From the NCBI RefSeq assembly GCF_001905385.1, contig NZ_LIPF01000006.1, positions 62,001 to 126,000 on the forward strand: a stretch of 64,000 nucleotides of DNA, written 5' to 3'. The first letter of the stretch is position 1, and each line of letters starts with the position of its first letter. Both the position numbers and the translations under genes were made by a program. The notes beneath the pieces are model-generated. The model was not told the DNA's origin, searched no databases, and saw only the letters and a list, made by a program, of their open reading frames with translations. This document shows, in pieces, positions 43,980 through 56,657 of the stretch. The DNA comes from Streptomyces sp. CB02414 (GTDB taxonomy: Bacteria > Actinomycetota > Actinomycetes > Streptomycetales > Streptomycetaceae).

Positions 43980-44750
43980 TCAGCCGCCGCACTGGCGGGA
44001 CATCATCCGCTTGTCCGGAGCCGTGACCGCCAACTCGTACTTGGCGGCGACCTGCGCGAAGCGGACCGCGTAGGCGCAGCGGACCGACTTGTCGGGCGGC
44101 AGCCAGGAGGCCGGTCCGGAATCGCTTTTGGCGGAGTTGGCCCGGCCCTGCACCGGGATGAGGTTGAGCGGGTCGTTGGCCAGTTGCTCGCGCTTGTTCT
44201 CGGACCACCGCGAGGAGCCCAGCTGCCAGCTGTAGGACAGCGGCACGACGTGGTCGATCTGGACCTCGCTCGCCTCCTGCTTGCGCCACTCGATGGTGGT
44301 GCCGGTGTACGGGTCGTCCAGCGTCATGGCGACGACCACGCAGTCCGACCCGGAGCGGAAGCGCAGGTCCTGCCCGTCGCGCCGGAGCAGGTCGTTGCGG
44401 GTGTCGCAGCCGTTGCGGGCGTACGGTACGCCGTCGGCCGTGTCCATCCAGGCGTAGCCGAACTCGTCGCGGTCGTACCCCGTCCTGGGCCCGCGTCCCT
44501 TCGTGTCCAGGCCGTCGATGAGCTCGCGGGCGGTGGCCCGGTCGGTGTCGCCCGTGACGGGGGCCAGGCCGGGCCCGGTGCCGTCCGGGTTGCGCAGCGG
44601 GCTGACGGCCCGGCCCGCGGCCGGTGCCCCGGCGTTCTCCTCCGACGGCGTGGGCCCGCCGCCGTCGACGCCCTCGCACCCGGTGACCAGCGCCAGCACG
44701 AGGGCCGCGCCCGCGGCCCAGCCGTTACGGATCCTGCTCTGCCGCCCCAT
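43980..44750 (-). CDS. Exported HNH-type nuclease lipoprotein (DUF1524/GmrSD-C-like)
   Basis: Predicted 256 aa. Basic start, hydrophobic stretch and lipobox LVTGC (about Cys25), so probably a surface lipoprotein. The nuclease domain shows QIDHVVPLSYSW (His-Ile/Val-Pro, DHV motif), NDPLNLIPVQGRANSAKSD and SVRCAYAVRFA: the DUF1524 HNH fold. Conserved cysteines (GCDTRNDLL, SDCVVV) suggest disulfides outside the cell. Role: extracellular nucleic-acid degradation or nutrient recycling. Confidence 0.85.
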   Translation of the reverse strand: MGRQSRIRNGWAAGAALVLALVTGCEGVDGGGPTPSEENAGAPAAGRAVSPLRNPDGTGPGLAPVTGDTDRATARELIDGLDTKGRGPRTGYDRDEFGYAWMDTADGVPYARNGCDTRNDLLRRDGQDLRFRSGSDCVVVAMTLDDPYTGTTIEWRKQEASEVQIDHVVPLSYSWQLGSSRWSENKREQLANDPLNLIPVQGRANSAKSDSGPASWLPPDKSVRCAYAVRFAQVAAKYELAVTAPDKRMMSRQCGG

Positions 44751-44885
44751 GCGCGCCCCTCCCCTTGCCGTTCGCAGGTACCACGGTAGCCAGGGAGAGG
44801 TTCAGACCAAAGGTGGCCTTATTGGGCATGCAGGACAAATCTGTCGTACGGTCGACAGTGAGTCACGTCTCGGAAGGAGCTCTGC

Positions 44886-45086
44886 ATGGGCATCCTCGAC
44901 AAGATGAAGAGCATGGCCGGCAAGGACAAGGACAGGTCCAGGAAGATGTCCGACGCGGCCGAGCGCCAGGTCAACCAGAGGACCGGCGGCAAGTACGAGA
45001 AGCACGTCGACACCGCGCAGCAGCAGGCCGAGGACAGGCTCGGCTTCGGGCGTGAGGGTGGAGGCGACCGGCCGGACCAGCGGTAG
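44886..45086 (+). CDS. Antitoxin-like protein (Rv0909/MT0933 type, PF14013), no toxin adjacent
   Basis: Predicted 66 aa, highly charged: GILDKMKSMAGKDKDRSRKM, then HVDTAQQQAEDRLGFG. It matches the MT0933-like antitoxin family, widespread as solitary genes in Streptomyces. No toxin reading frame lies next to it. AAGGAG is 7 nt before the ATG. A strong terminator follows, so it is monocistronic. Confidence 0.82.
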   Translation: MGILDKMKSMAGKDKDRSRKMSDAAERQVNQRTGGKYEKHVDTAQQQAEDRLGFGREGGGDRPDQR

Positions 45087-45100
45087 CTTCTGGACACGGC

Positions 45101-45137
45101 GAAGCCGTCCACGGGACCTGTCCCCGTGGACGGCTTC
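45101..45137. terminator. Bidirectional terminator between antitoxin gene and mfd
   Basis: GAAGCCGTCCACGGG (45101-45115) and its perfect 15-nt complement (45123-45137), 7-nt loop, between convergent genes. Confidence 0.85.
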
Positions 45138-45164
45138 TTCTGCGGCTCCCTGGTCGGCCCGGGG

Positions 45165-48698
<3,534 letters not shown>

Positions 48699-48853
48699 GG
48701 AGGGGGCGCTTCCGTCCTGGGTGCTGGGGTGGACAACACGAGTAGCCCGGCGGGGTGAGGGCCGGGGGTGTCCAGCGTACGACGCTGCGGTCGCGGGCGC
48801 GGGGGGCTGTGGACAGCGTGGGGTGCGTGGTGGCCGGCGCCGCGGTTGCCGTA

Positions 48854-48874
48854 CCAGGGGGCTCCGCCCCCTGG
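48854..48874. repeat. Dispersed Streptomyces hairpin repeat
   Basis: CCAGGGGGC-TCC-GCCCCCTGG, perfect 9-bp arms with 3-nt loop. This motif recurs in intergenic DNA of many streptomycetes. A second hairpin, CCCCCACGC...GCGCGGGGG, follows at about 48903. Confidence 0.55.
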
Positions 48875-48969
48875 ACCCCCGGAGGACCTGTGCCCACCCT
48901 CCCCCACGCTCGGTTGCGCTCGCGCGGGGGCCCCATCCCGACTCGGTGGGCTGAAAGGTGAACGAAAAA

Positions 48970-49006
48970 GCCCGGCGTCGAGTCCGTGACGGACTCGACG
49001 CCGGGC
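48970..49006 (-). terminator. Terminator of the second ABC transporter operon
   Basis: GCCCGGCGTCGAGTCCG (48970-48986) pairs perfectly with 48990-49006, loop TGA. On the minus strand it is followed by a T-rich stretch (CTTTTTCG). Confidence 0.9.
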
Positions 49007-49050
49007 CCTTCCCCCGCAACCCCCGTATGCGGTGGCCGGCGGGTCGGGTG

Positions 49051-51618
49051 CTACTCCGTCGCGATCGCGTTCAGGACGTTCATGCGGCCGGCGCGGAAGG
49101 CCGGGACCAGGGCCGCGAACAGGCCCACGAAGGCGGAGCCGATGAAGACGCCGATGATCGTCGGCCAGGGGATGTCGAGGACGTTCAGTCCCTCCAGGGC
49201 GAGCAGCTTCTGTGCCGTGGCGCCCCAGCCCATGCCCAGCCCCAGGCCCAGCAGGGCACCGAAGAGGGCGATGACGACGGACTCCATGCGGATCATCCGG
49301 CGCAGCTGGCGGCGGGAGAGGCCGATCGCCCGCATCAGGCCGATCTCGCGGGTCCGCTCGACCACCGACAGCGCCAGCGTGTTCACCACACCGAGGACCG
49401 CGACGATGATCGCCAGGGCGAGCAGGCCGTAGACCATGTTCAGCAGCTGGCCGATCTGGTCCTTCAGCTCCTGCTTGTAGTCGGTCTGGTCGGCCACCTG
49501 GTACTGCGGGTAGGCGTCCAGGGACTTCTTCAGCGCCGCGTACGCCTGGTCCGCCTGGCCGTCCTCGGCCTTGGCGAACATGATCGTGTTCGGCGGGACG
49601 TTCTCGGCCGGCAGGTACTTCCGCATCGTCTCGATGCTGATGTACCGCGCGCCCTGGTCGATGGCGACGTCGTCGCTCGTGATCGCGGCGACCTTGAGCT
49701 TCGCGGTCTCGCCGCCCTCGAAGGCGACGGAGATCGTGTCGCCGACGTGCACGCCGTGCTTCTTGGCGTAGTCCGAGCCGACCGACATGGCGTCGGTGCC
49801 GTAGGCGGCGGAGAGCTCGCCCTCGGTCGTCGCGCGGCGCACGTCCTGGGCGTAGGTCGGGTCGGCGGCCGTGACTCCGTCGTCGTCGGTCTTGCCGTCG
49901 GGCGAGGTCAGCGTGGCGTCGAGCATCTTGTAGCGGGTGACGTGCTCCAGGCCGGGCGTGTCCTGCATCGCCTTCTCGGCCTGCGGCACGATCCGCTGGT
50001 TGCCCTGGACGATGAAGTCCGCGCCGACCGTCTTGTCGAGCTCGCTGGTGGCCGAGGCGACCATGGAGGAGCCGACGACGGACAGGCACGCCACCAGCGC
50101 GAGGCCGATCATCAGGGCGGCACCGGTGGCGCCGGTGCGGCGCGGGTTGCGCAGGGCGTTGCGCTCGGCCAGCCGCCCCACCGGGCCGAAGGCCCGCAGC
50201 AGCACCGCACTGATCGCCCGGACCACGAAGCCGGCGAGCAGCGGGCCGATGACGACGAAGCCGATGAGGGACAGCACGATGCCCGCGCCGAGCATCATCG
50301 AGCCCTCGCTCGCCTTGTCGGCCGCGGCGGCCGTGAACAGGGCCGCGGCGCCGGCACCGGTGAGGACCAGGCCGATCAGCCCGCGTATCCGGCCGGCCTT
50401 GCCGTCGGCCGGGGTGCCGGCGTCGCGCAGGGCGGCCATCGGGGAGATCTTGCCGGCGCGGCGGGCCGGCAGGTAGGCGGCCAGGACCGTGACCACGATG
50501 CCGAGGACCAGGCCGACCACCGGGGTCGTCGTCTTGATGGTCAGGTCGTCGGTGGAGAGGTTCATGCCCGCCGCCGACATCAGCTTCATCAGTCCGACGG
50601 CGATGCCGACACCGGCGGCGACGCCGAGGACCGAGCCGACGATGCCGAGCAGGAACGCCTCGACGAGGACCGAGCGGTTGACCTGCCGGCGGGAGGAGCC
50701 GATGGCCCGCATCAGGCCGATCTCACGGGTGCGCTGGGCGACCAGCATGGAGAAGGTGTTGATGATCAGGAAGATGCCGACCAGGAACGCGATGCCGGCG
50801 AAGCCGAGCATGGCGTACTTGATGACGTTCATGAACTCGCCGACGTCCGCGCGGCCTTCGTCGGACGCCTCCTTGGCGGTCTGGACCTTGAAGGCGCCGC
50901 CGTCCAGGGCGGCGGAGACGTTCTGCTTGAGCTGTGCGTCGGTGACGCCGGCCGAGGCGGTGACGTTGAACTGGCTGAAGCGGTCGGTGCCGCCGAGCAG
51001 CTGGCGCTGGGCGGTGGGGGTGTCGAAGTAGACGACCGCGGCACCGGGGTTGGTGACGGTGAAGGAGGCGATACCGACGATCTTCGCCTTGAAGTCGCCG
51101 GTCTGCGCGATGGTGCGCAGCTCGTCGCCGATCTTCAGGTCGTGCTTGTCGGCGGTGTCGGAGTCGACCATGGCCTCGGTCGGGCCGCGCGGCGCGTGCC
51201 CCGACGTGATCTCCATCGACCGCAGGTCGTTCCTGGTCCAGTTCCCGGCGAGGGTCGGGGCGCCGCTGGTGGCTCCCACGTTGTCGTTGTCCGCGTTGAC
51301 CACGGTCACGTTCATCGAGACGACCGCGCCCTCGGCCGACTCGACGCCCTCGGCCGCGCGGATCTTCTCCAGCGTGGACGCCGGAAGCGACTCGGGCACC
51401 CCGTTCTGCGGCGTGTCCTCGGCCTCGGCGTCCTTCGGGGCGACCGTGACGTCCGACGAGGTGACCGCGAACAGCTTGTCGAAGGTGGTGTTCATGGTGT
51501 CCGTGAACACCAGGGTGCCGCACACGAACGCCACCGACAGCAGCACCGCCACCGCCGAGAGCGCCATGCGGCCCTTGTGCGCGAGGAAGTTGCGCATCGA
51601 GGTCTTCACGACGGTCAT
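49051..51618 (-). CDS. FtsX-like ABC transporter permease, two-repeat type
   Basis: Predicted 855 aa, paralogous in layout to the permease at 21728. Helix FLAHKGRMALSAVAVLLSVA at the N-terminus, first outer domain (~45-265), helical block with MLVAQRTREIGLMRAIGSSR, second half with ERNALRNPRRTGATGAALMI, second outer domain (~525-690) and a final block with VVERTREIGLMRAIGLSRRQ. It partners the ATPase with which its start overlaps by 4 nt. Predicted MacB/LolCDE-like function; substrate unknown. Confidence 0.94.
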   Translation of the reverse strand: MTVVKTSMRNFLAHKGRMALSAVAVLLSVAFVCGTLVFTDTMNTTFDKLFAVTSSDVTVAPKDAEAEDTPQNGVPESLPASTLEKIRAAEGVESAEGAVVSMNVTVVNADNDNVGATSGAPTLAGNWTRNDLRSMEITSGHAPRGPTEAMVDSDTADKHDLKIGDELRTIAQTGDFKAKIVGIASFTVTNPGAAVVYFDTPTAQRQLLGGTDRFSQFNVTASAGVTDAQLKQNVSAALDGGAFKVQTAKEASDEGRADVGEFMNVIKYAMLGFAGIAFLVGIFLIINTFSMLVAQRTREIGLMRAIGSSRRQVNRSVLVEAFLLGIVGSVLGVAAGVGIAVGLMKLMSAAGMNLSTDDLTIKTTTPVVGLVLGIVVTVLAAYLPARRAGKISPMAALRDAGTPADGKAGRIRGLIGLVLTGAGAAALFTAAAADKASEGSMMLGAGIVLSLIGFVVIGPLLAGFVVRAISAVLLRAFGPVGRLAERNALRNPRRTGATGAALMIGLALVACLSVVGSSMVASATSELDKTVGADFIVQGNQRIVPQAEKAMQDTPGLEHVTRYKMLDATLTSPDGKTDDDGVTAADPTYAQDVRRATTEGELSAAYGTDAMSVGSDYAKKHGVHVGDTISVAFEGGETAKLKVAAITSDDVAIDQGARYISIETMRKYLPAENVPPNTIMFAKAEDGQADQAYAALKKSLDAYPQYQVADQTDYKQELKDQIGQLLNMVYGLLALAIIVAVLGVVNTLALSVVERTREIGLMRAIGLSRRQLRRMIRMESVVIALFGALLGLGLGMGWGATAQKLLALEGLNVLDIPWPTIIGVFIGSAFVGLFAALVPAFRAGRMNVLNAIATE

Positions 51619-52403
51619 GACGTGCGCCCCCGGGCGTCGAAGTCCTTCATCCGATCCAGGACGGCCTCCGCGGTCGGCCGGTGCATCTCGTCGACGATCC
51701 GGCCGTCGGCGAGATACAGCACCCGGTCCGCGTAGCTGGCGGCCACCGGGTCGTGGGTGACCATCACGATGGTCTGGCCCAGCTCGTCCACCGACCGGCG
51801 CAGGAAGCCCAGCACCTCGGCGCCGGCGCGCGAGTCGAGGTTGCCGGTCGGCTCGTCACCGAAGATGATCTCGGGCCGGGCGGCCAGCGCCCGGGCCACG
51901 GCGACACGCTGCTGCTGGCCGCCGGAGAGCTGGGTCGGCCGGTGCTTGAGCCGCCCGGCGAGCCCGACGGTCTCCACGACCCGCTCCAGCCACGCCCGGT
52001 CGTACTTGCGGCCGGCGATGTCCATGGGCAGCGTGATGTTCTCGATCGCGTTCAGCGTCGGGAGCAGGTTGAACGCCTGGAAGATGAAACCGATCCGGTC
52101 CCGGCGCAACTGCGTGAGCTTCTTGTCCTTCAGGCCGGTTATCTGGGTCTCGTCGAGGTAGATCTGCCCGCCGGTGACGGTGTCCAGGCCCGCCAGGCAG
52201 TGCATCAGCGTGGACTTGCCGGAGCCCGACGGCCCCATGATCGCGGTGAACTGACCGCGGGCGATGTCCACGTCCACGTGGTCCAGGGCGACGACCCGGG
52301 TCTCGCCCGCCCCGTACGCCTTCACGACCTGCCGCGCCCGCGCGGCAACGGCCGTACGCCCTCCAGTGCTCCCGTGTGCGGGAATACTTACGGCCGATGT
52401 CAT
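51615..52403 (-). CDS. ABC transporter ATP-binding protein (LolD/MacB type)
   Basis: Predicted 262 aa. Walker A GPSGSGKSTLMHCLAG, signature LSGGQQQRVAVARALA, Walker B IIFGDEPTGNLD, H-loop VMVTHDPVAASYADRV. Very similar to the ATPase at 20913 (for example FQAFNLLPTLNAIENITLPM here versus FQAFNLLPTLTALENITLPM there), so the two modules arose by duplication. Only the first ~20 residues differ markedly. The permease gene follows with a 4-nt overlap. Confidence 0.94.
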   Translation of the reverse strand: MTSAVSIPAHGSTGGRTAVAARARQVVKAYGAGETRVVALDHVDVDIARGQFTAIMGPSGSGKSTLMHCLAGLDTVTGGQIYLDETQITGLKDKKLTQLRRDRIGFIFQAFNLLPTLNAIENITLPMDIAGRKYDRAWLERVVETVGLAGRLKHRPTQLSGGQQQRVAVARALAARPEIIFGDEPTGNLDSRAGAEVLGFLRRSVDELGQTIVMVTHDPVAASYADRVLYLADGRIVDEMHRPTAEAVLDRMKDFDARGRTS

Positions 52404-52858
52404 GTCAAGTCTCCTATGTCGGTCATCACCTGTGCCGCCGGTGCCGGCGGTGAACGCTGAGCTGTACCGCGGGTCGTGCGAGTGGTCGTGCGCTGGAACG
52501 TGTCGCTGCTACGTCGAAGAGTCTGGCCGGAACCGGGTGCCGAGCGCGCTGAGGAAGAGCGCACTCTTCTGCTGGGGAAAACCCCACCCCCACGGGTCCG
52601 GTTCGCCGCCCCCCAGCGGCGTAAAGCCAGATTAAGGACCCCGCCGGGCACCTCTCGTCCTCCGTCGGTACGAACCCTCCCCGACCCGTAGTACGGAGGT
52701 ACCCCTAGGGGCAGTCCACCCTCCGGTGGAGCCGGACTCAGGGTGGCCCTCCGCCTCAGGACGCACCGAGCATCCACCCTCCCGCGACGTCAGGGTCAAG
52801 TGGGAAGCTGAACCCCGCGGATGGATGCAGGGGGAACACAACAGAAGGGGGCGCACGG
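52404..52858. promoter_or_regulatory. 455-bp divergent promoter region with a CCCCTAGGGG palindrome
   Basis: Contains CCCCTAGGGG (52702-52711) preceded by GTACGGAGGTA, and CCACC/GGTGG arms just after it. It lies between the divergent ABC operon and MFS exporter gene. No credible gene: the open frame at 52400-52777 lacks typical codon bias and an RBS. Confidence 0.4.
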
Positions 52859-54385
52859 GTGGACGGCACCAGGTCGGCGGTGGACGAGGCCGCACCCGGC
52901 ACGGGCCCGGACCGGCGCGGTGCCGTCGTCGCCGCGCTGATGCTCGCGATGGCGCTGTCCGCGCTCGACGCCACCATCGTCTCCACCGCCGTCCCGCAGA
53001 TCGTCGGCGACCTCGGCGGCTTCTCCCTCTTCTCCTGGCTCTTCTCCGGCTACCTGCTGGCCGTCACCGTCACGCTGCCCGTCTACGGCAAGCTCTCCGA
53101 CACCTTCGGCCGCAAGCCGGTCCTGGTGGTGGGCGCGGCGCTGTTCCTTCTCGGCTCCCTGCTGTGCGCGCTGGCCTGGAACATGGCCGCCCTCATCGCC
53201 TTCCGCGTCCTCCAGGGCCTGGGCGGCGGCGCACTGCAGGGCACGGTGCAGACCCTCGCCGCCGACCTGTACCCGCTCAAGGACCGGCCCAGGATCCAGG
53301 CCCGGCTCTCCACCGTGTGGGCGGTGTCGGCCATCGCGGGCCCCGGCGTCGGGGGCGTGCTGGCCACGTACGCCGACTGGCGCTGGATCTTCCTCATCAA
53401 CCTGCCGATCGGCGCCCTCGCCCTGTGGCTGATCGTCCGTCACCTGCACGAGCCGCCGCGCGACGGGCCCTCACGGCGGGGCGACGGCACGCGCGCGCGG
53501 GTCGACTGGGCGGGCGCGCTGGCCGTGTTCGCCTGCGGGGGCGTGCTGCTCATCGCCCTGGTGCAGGGCGGGGTGGCCTGGCCGTGGCTGTCGGCGCCCT
53601 CGCTCGCCCTGTTCGCCGCCGGCCTCGTCCTGCTGGCGGCCGTGGTGGTGATCGAGCGCCGCGCGGCGGAGCCGATCATCCCGGGCTGGGTGTGGCGCCG
53701 TCGCACGATCGCCGCGGTGAACCTCGCGCTCGGCGCCCTGGGCGTACTCATGGTGGCGCCGACCGTGTTCCTGCCCACCTACGCCCAGTCGGTGCTGGGC
53801 CTGGCGCCCGTGGCCGCCGGTTTCGTGCTGTCCGTGTGGACGCTGAGCTGGCCGGTGTCGGCGGCCCTGAGCCAGCACGTGTACCGCAGGATCGGCTTCC
53901 GCAACACGGCGATGCTCGGCATCGGCACCGCGTCGCTGCTCCTGTTCGCCTTCCCCTTCCTCCCCTACCCCGGCGAGGCCTGGCAGCCGACGCTGCTGAT
54001 GCTGCTGCTCGGCGGCGCGCTCGGCCTCTTCCAGCTGCCGCTCATCGTCGGCGTCCAGTCCACGGTCGGCTGGGCGGAGCGGGGCACGGCGACCGCGTCC
54101 GTGCTCTTCTGCCGCCAGACCGGCCAGACCGTCGGCGCGGCGGCCTTCGGCGCGATCGCCAACGGGGTGCTGGCCGCACGGCTCGGCGCGACGGACGGCA
54201 CCGGCGCCGGGGACCTCGACTCCGTGACCCGGGCGCTGGATTCGGGCACCGCCGGGGAGTCCGTACGACGGGCGATCGCCGACGCCGTGCACGCGGTCTA
54301 CCTGGGCGCGGCGGGTGCGGCGGCGCTGGCGTTCCTGGTGCTGCTGCTGGTGGCGCCGCGCCGGTTCCCGGTGCTCCAGGATTGA
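52859..54385 (+). CDS. MFS multidrug efflux transporter (DHA2, 14-TMS type)
   Basis: Predicted 508 aa. Drug:H+ antiporter of the EmrB/QacA family. The N-terminus shows ALDATIVSTAVPQIVGDLGG (motif D1-like), motif A GKLSDTFGRKPVLVVG, and motif C-like GPGVGGVLATYADWRWIFLI. About 14 hydrophobic helices; a longer loop lies between residues 195 and 220. GTG 52859 has GAAGGGGG 8 nt upstream. No TetR/MarR regulator gene is adjacent. Confidence 0.92.
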   Translation: MDGTRSAVDEAAPGTGPDRRGAVVAALMLAMALSALDATIVSTAVPQIVGDLGGFSLFSWLFSGYLLAVTVTLPVYGKLSDTFGRKPVLVVGAALFLLGSLLCALAWNMAALIAFRVLQGLGGGALQGTVQTLAADLYPLKDRPRIQARLSTVWAVSAIAGPGVGGVLATYADWRWIFLINLPIGALALWLIVRHLHEPPRDGPSRRGDGTRARVDWAGALAVFACGGVLLIALVQGGVAWPWLSAPSLALFAAGLVLLAAVVVIERRAAEPIIPGWVWRRRTIAAVNLALGALGVLMVAPTVFLPTYAQSVLGLAPVAAGFVLSVWTLSWPVSAALSQHVYRRIGFRNTAMLGIGTASLLLFAFPFLPYPGEAWQPTLLMLLLGGALGLFQLPLIVGVQSTVGWAERGTATASVLFCRQTGQTVGAAAFGAIANGVLAARLGATDGTGAGDLDSVTRALDSGTAGESVRRAIADAVHAVYLGAAGAAALAFLVLLLVAPRRFPVLQD

Positions 54386-54584
54386 ACTCGCGGACCGCTG
54401 GACCCGGCAAAGGCGCAGGTTAACGCGGGTAACACCCTGAGGGCGGCGCGGCAGGCGCATACCGACCAACCAGTTTGGCCAAAACGCAGCGCCCCACGTG
54501 ACCGGCGAGTAGCGTGCGTGGCCCCCACCCCCCACCTCCCTGCGGTCCGCCGCCCCGGACCCGAGCCACGCAAGGAGCCCCGGG
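54386..54584. promoter_or_regulatory. Promoter region of the acetate symporter operon
   Basis: TTTGGCCAAA (54474-54483) is a perfect 10-bp palindrome; GGTTAAC-GC-GGGTAAC (about 54417-54433) is an imperfect direct repeat. Either could bind a carbon-source regulator (inference). Confidence 0.35.
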
Positions 54585-55028
54585 ATGTCCTACGACCCGT
54601 CCCCGTCGTACCCGCACCGCCCACCACCGCCCCCGTACCAGCCCCCGCAGCCCTACCAACATCAGCGGCCCTCCCCCTACCCGCACCCCACCCGCCCCCG
54701 GCCCCCTCGCCGGGCCCCCCTCGGGCACCACAGCGACCTCCGGGTCCTGCGCACCGCCTACCGCTGGCAGCGGCGCACCGCCACACTCACCGCGCTCGGC
54801 TACTTCACACTGTTCCTGTTCCTGTCCGCGTACACCCCCGGCTTCATGACCGGCACCACCTTCGCCGGCGGCCTCCCCACCGGACTGCTGCTCGCCCTGC
54901 TCCAACTCCCCGTCACCTGGCTGGCGATCGCGCTGTACGAGCACACCGCCCGCCGCCACGTCGACCCGCTCGCGGACCGCATCCGCAAGGAGGCCGAACT
55001 GGACGCCCGGCGGGGGGCGGGACGATGA
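54585..55028 (+). CDS. DUF485 membrane protein, partner of the downstream symporter
   Basis: Predicted 147 aa. A Pro/Tyr/His-rich N-terminal tail (~1-45), then two helices (about 71-88 and 98-120) with LRVLRTAYRWQRRTATLTAL before and EHTARRHVDPLADRIRKEAE after: the DUF485 (YjcH-like) pattern. In enterobacteria yjcH lies beside the acetate permease actP. Here its stop overlaps the symporter start by 4 nt (ATGA), giving the same pairing. Confidence 0.88.
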   Translation: MSYDPSPSYPHRPPPPPYQPPQPYQHQRPSPYPHPTRPRPPRRAPLGHHSDLRVLRTAYRWQRRTATLTALGYFTLFLFLSAYTPGFMTGTTFAGGLPTGLLLALLQLPVTWLAIALYEHTARRHVDPLADRIRKEAELDARRGAGR

Positions 55029-56635
55029 CGGAGTTCAGCGGCAACGCCCAGACGATGGCCCTGGTCGGCTTCACCGCCGTCGCTACCATCACCCTGCTCC
55101 TGTGCGTGATGACCGGCCCCGACCGGGACGACCTCGACGAGTTCTACACCGGCTACAGCTCCCTGTCCCCCATGCGCAACGGCCTGGCGATCGCCGGCGA
55201 CTACATCTCCGCGGCGACCGTCCTCGGCACCGGCGGCGTCATCGCGCTCTTCGGCTACGACGGTGTCGTCCTGGCGCTCAGCACCGCCCTGTCACTGATG
55301 CTGCTGATGTTCCTGCTGGCCGAACCCCTGCGCAACGCGGGCCGGTTCACCATGGGCGACGCGCTCGCCCGCCGGATGCCCGGACGCGGCGTCCGCATCG
55401 CGGCCTGCGCGGTGACCATCGCCGCCCTGCTGCCCCTGATGCTGGTGCAGCTCGCGGGCACCGGCCAACTGCTCGCCTTCGTCCTCGGCTTCTCCGGCGA
55501 ATCACTGGAGACCGGCTGCATCATCGGGCTGGGCGTACTGATGATCAGCTACGCGGCGATCGGCGGCATGAAGGGCACCGCCCTCATCCAGATCCTCAAG
55601 ATGGTGATGCTGCTCGGTTCGGGCGCCGTGATCGCCGTACTGATCCTCAACCGCTTCGACTGGGACCCGGGCGCGCTGTTCGACGCGGCGGCCGGCAACA
55701 GCGGCGCGGGGCCGGCCTTCCTGAACTCGGGGCTCCAGTTCGCGGGCGGTCCCCACCCCGAGGCCGACATGATCACCTCGCAGCTGACCGTCGTCCTCGG
55801 CGGCGCCTGCCTCCCCCACGTCACCATGCGCATGTACACCGCGTCCTCCGCCCGCCAGGTGCGCCGCTCGATGTCCTGGGCGGTCTCCAGCGTGGCCCTG
55901 TTCGTGCTGGTCATCACGGTGGTCGGCTTCGGTGCGACGGCGCTGGTGGGGCGTGCGGTCATCGCCGGGATCGACCCGCAGGGCAACACCGCCTACCTGC
56001 TCGGCTCCCAGGCCGCGTTCGGCGCCCAGGTCTCCACTGCGGAGACCTTCCTGTTCACGACCGTCACCACGGCCGTCTTCCTCACCCTGCTCGCCTCCGT
56101 CGGCGGCATGATCCTCGCCTGCGCCAACTCCCTGGCCCACGACGTCTTCGCCACCCGCGTGCAGGAACTGTCACCGCGCCGCGAGATGACGCTCGCCCGC
56201 CTGTCCGCCCTGGCCGTCGGCATCCCCGCGATCGTCCTCGCCACCCTCGTCCAGCACCGCAGCCTCCAGCCCCTGGTCACCCTCTCCTTCTGCCTGGGCG
56301 CCTCGGCCATCGCCCCCGCCCTGGTCTACGGCCTCTTCTGGCGCCGCTACACCCGCGCCGGCCTGCTCAGCACCCTCGTCGGCGGCTCGCTGGCCGTCCT
56401 GCTGCTGATGCCGGGCACCAACCTGGTCTCCGGCTCACCCGTCTCGATGTTCCCCGACGCCGACTTCAACTGGTTCCCGTTCACCACGACCGGCCTGGTC
56501 TCCATCCCCCTCGGCTTCGCCTGCGGCTGGCTCGGCACCATGCTCTCCGGCCGGCGCAAGGCGGAGGAACAGCGCCGGCACTACGAGGCCGTGGAGGGCT
56601 GGATCCTGGCGGGCGCGGTCCGCAGAGGGGAGTGA
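55025..56635 (+). CDS. actP: Sodium:solute symporter, ActP-like (acetate/monocarboxylate)
   Basis: Predicted 536 aa SSS-family transporter with about 13 helices. It shows FYTGYSSLSPMRNGLAIAGD near the N-terminus, an SAATVLGTGG stretch (Na+/substrate region), and LPHVTMRMYTASSARQVRRS, typical of the cation:acetate symporter branch. The DUF485 gene lies directly upstream. Acetate or another short monocarboxylate is the likely substrate; this is inferred from family and neighbour. Confidence 0.88.
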   Translation: MTEFSGNAQTMALVGFTAVATITLLLCVMTGPDRDDLDEFYTGYSSLSPMRNGLAIAGDYISAATVLGTGGVIALFGYDGVVLALSTALSLMLLMFLLAEPLRNAGRFTMGDALARRMPGRGVRIAACAVTIAALLPLMLVQLAGTGQLLAFVLGFSGESLETGCIIGLGVLMISYAAIGGMKGTALIQILKMVMLLGSGAVIAVLILNRFDWDPGALFDAAAGNSGAGPAFLNSGLQFAGGPHPEADMITSQLTVVLGGACLPHVTMRMYTASSARQVRRSMSWAVSSVALFVLVITVVGFGATALVGRAVIAGIDPQGNTAYLLGSQAAFGAQVSTAETFLFTTVTTAVFLTLLASVGGMILACANSLAHDVFATRVQELSPRREMTLARLSALAVGIPAIVLATLVQHRSLQPLVTLSFCLGASAIAPALVYGLFWRRYTRAGLLSTLVGGSLAVLLLMPGTNLVSGSPVSMFPDADFNWFPFTTTGLVSIPLGFACGWLGTMLSGRRKAEEQRRHYEAVEGWILAGAVRRGE

Positions 56636-56657
56636 CGGCGACGCCGGCGGTACGGCG

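Larger units (their letters stand above)
48699..49050. other. 352-bp intergenic region upstream of mfd
   Basis: Holds the mfd promoter, two dispersed hairpin repeats (48854-48874; about 48899-48935) and the terminator of the ABC operon (48970-49006). No gene is seen. Confidence 0.6.

Noticed and set aside
48958..51735. 925-codon open frame opposite the FtsX permease gene
   Set aside because: Antisense shadow of a clear two-repeat FtsX permease.
52400..52777. 125-aa frame upstream of the ABC ATPase gene
   Set aside because: Arg/Thr-rich translation, poor third-position bias and no RBS; the region is better explained as promoter DNA.
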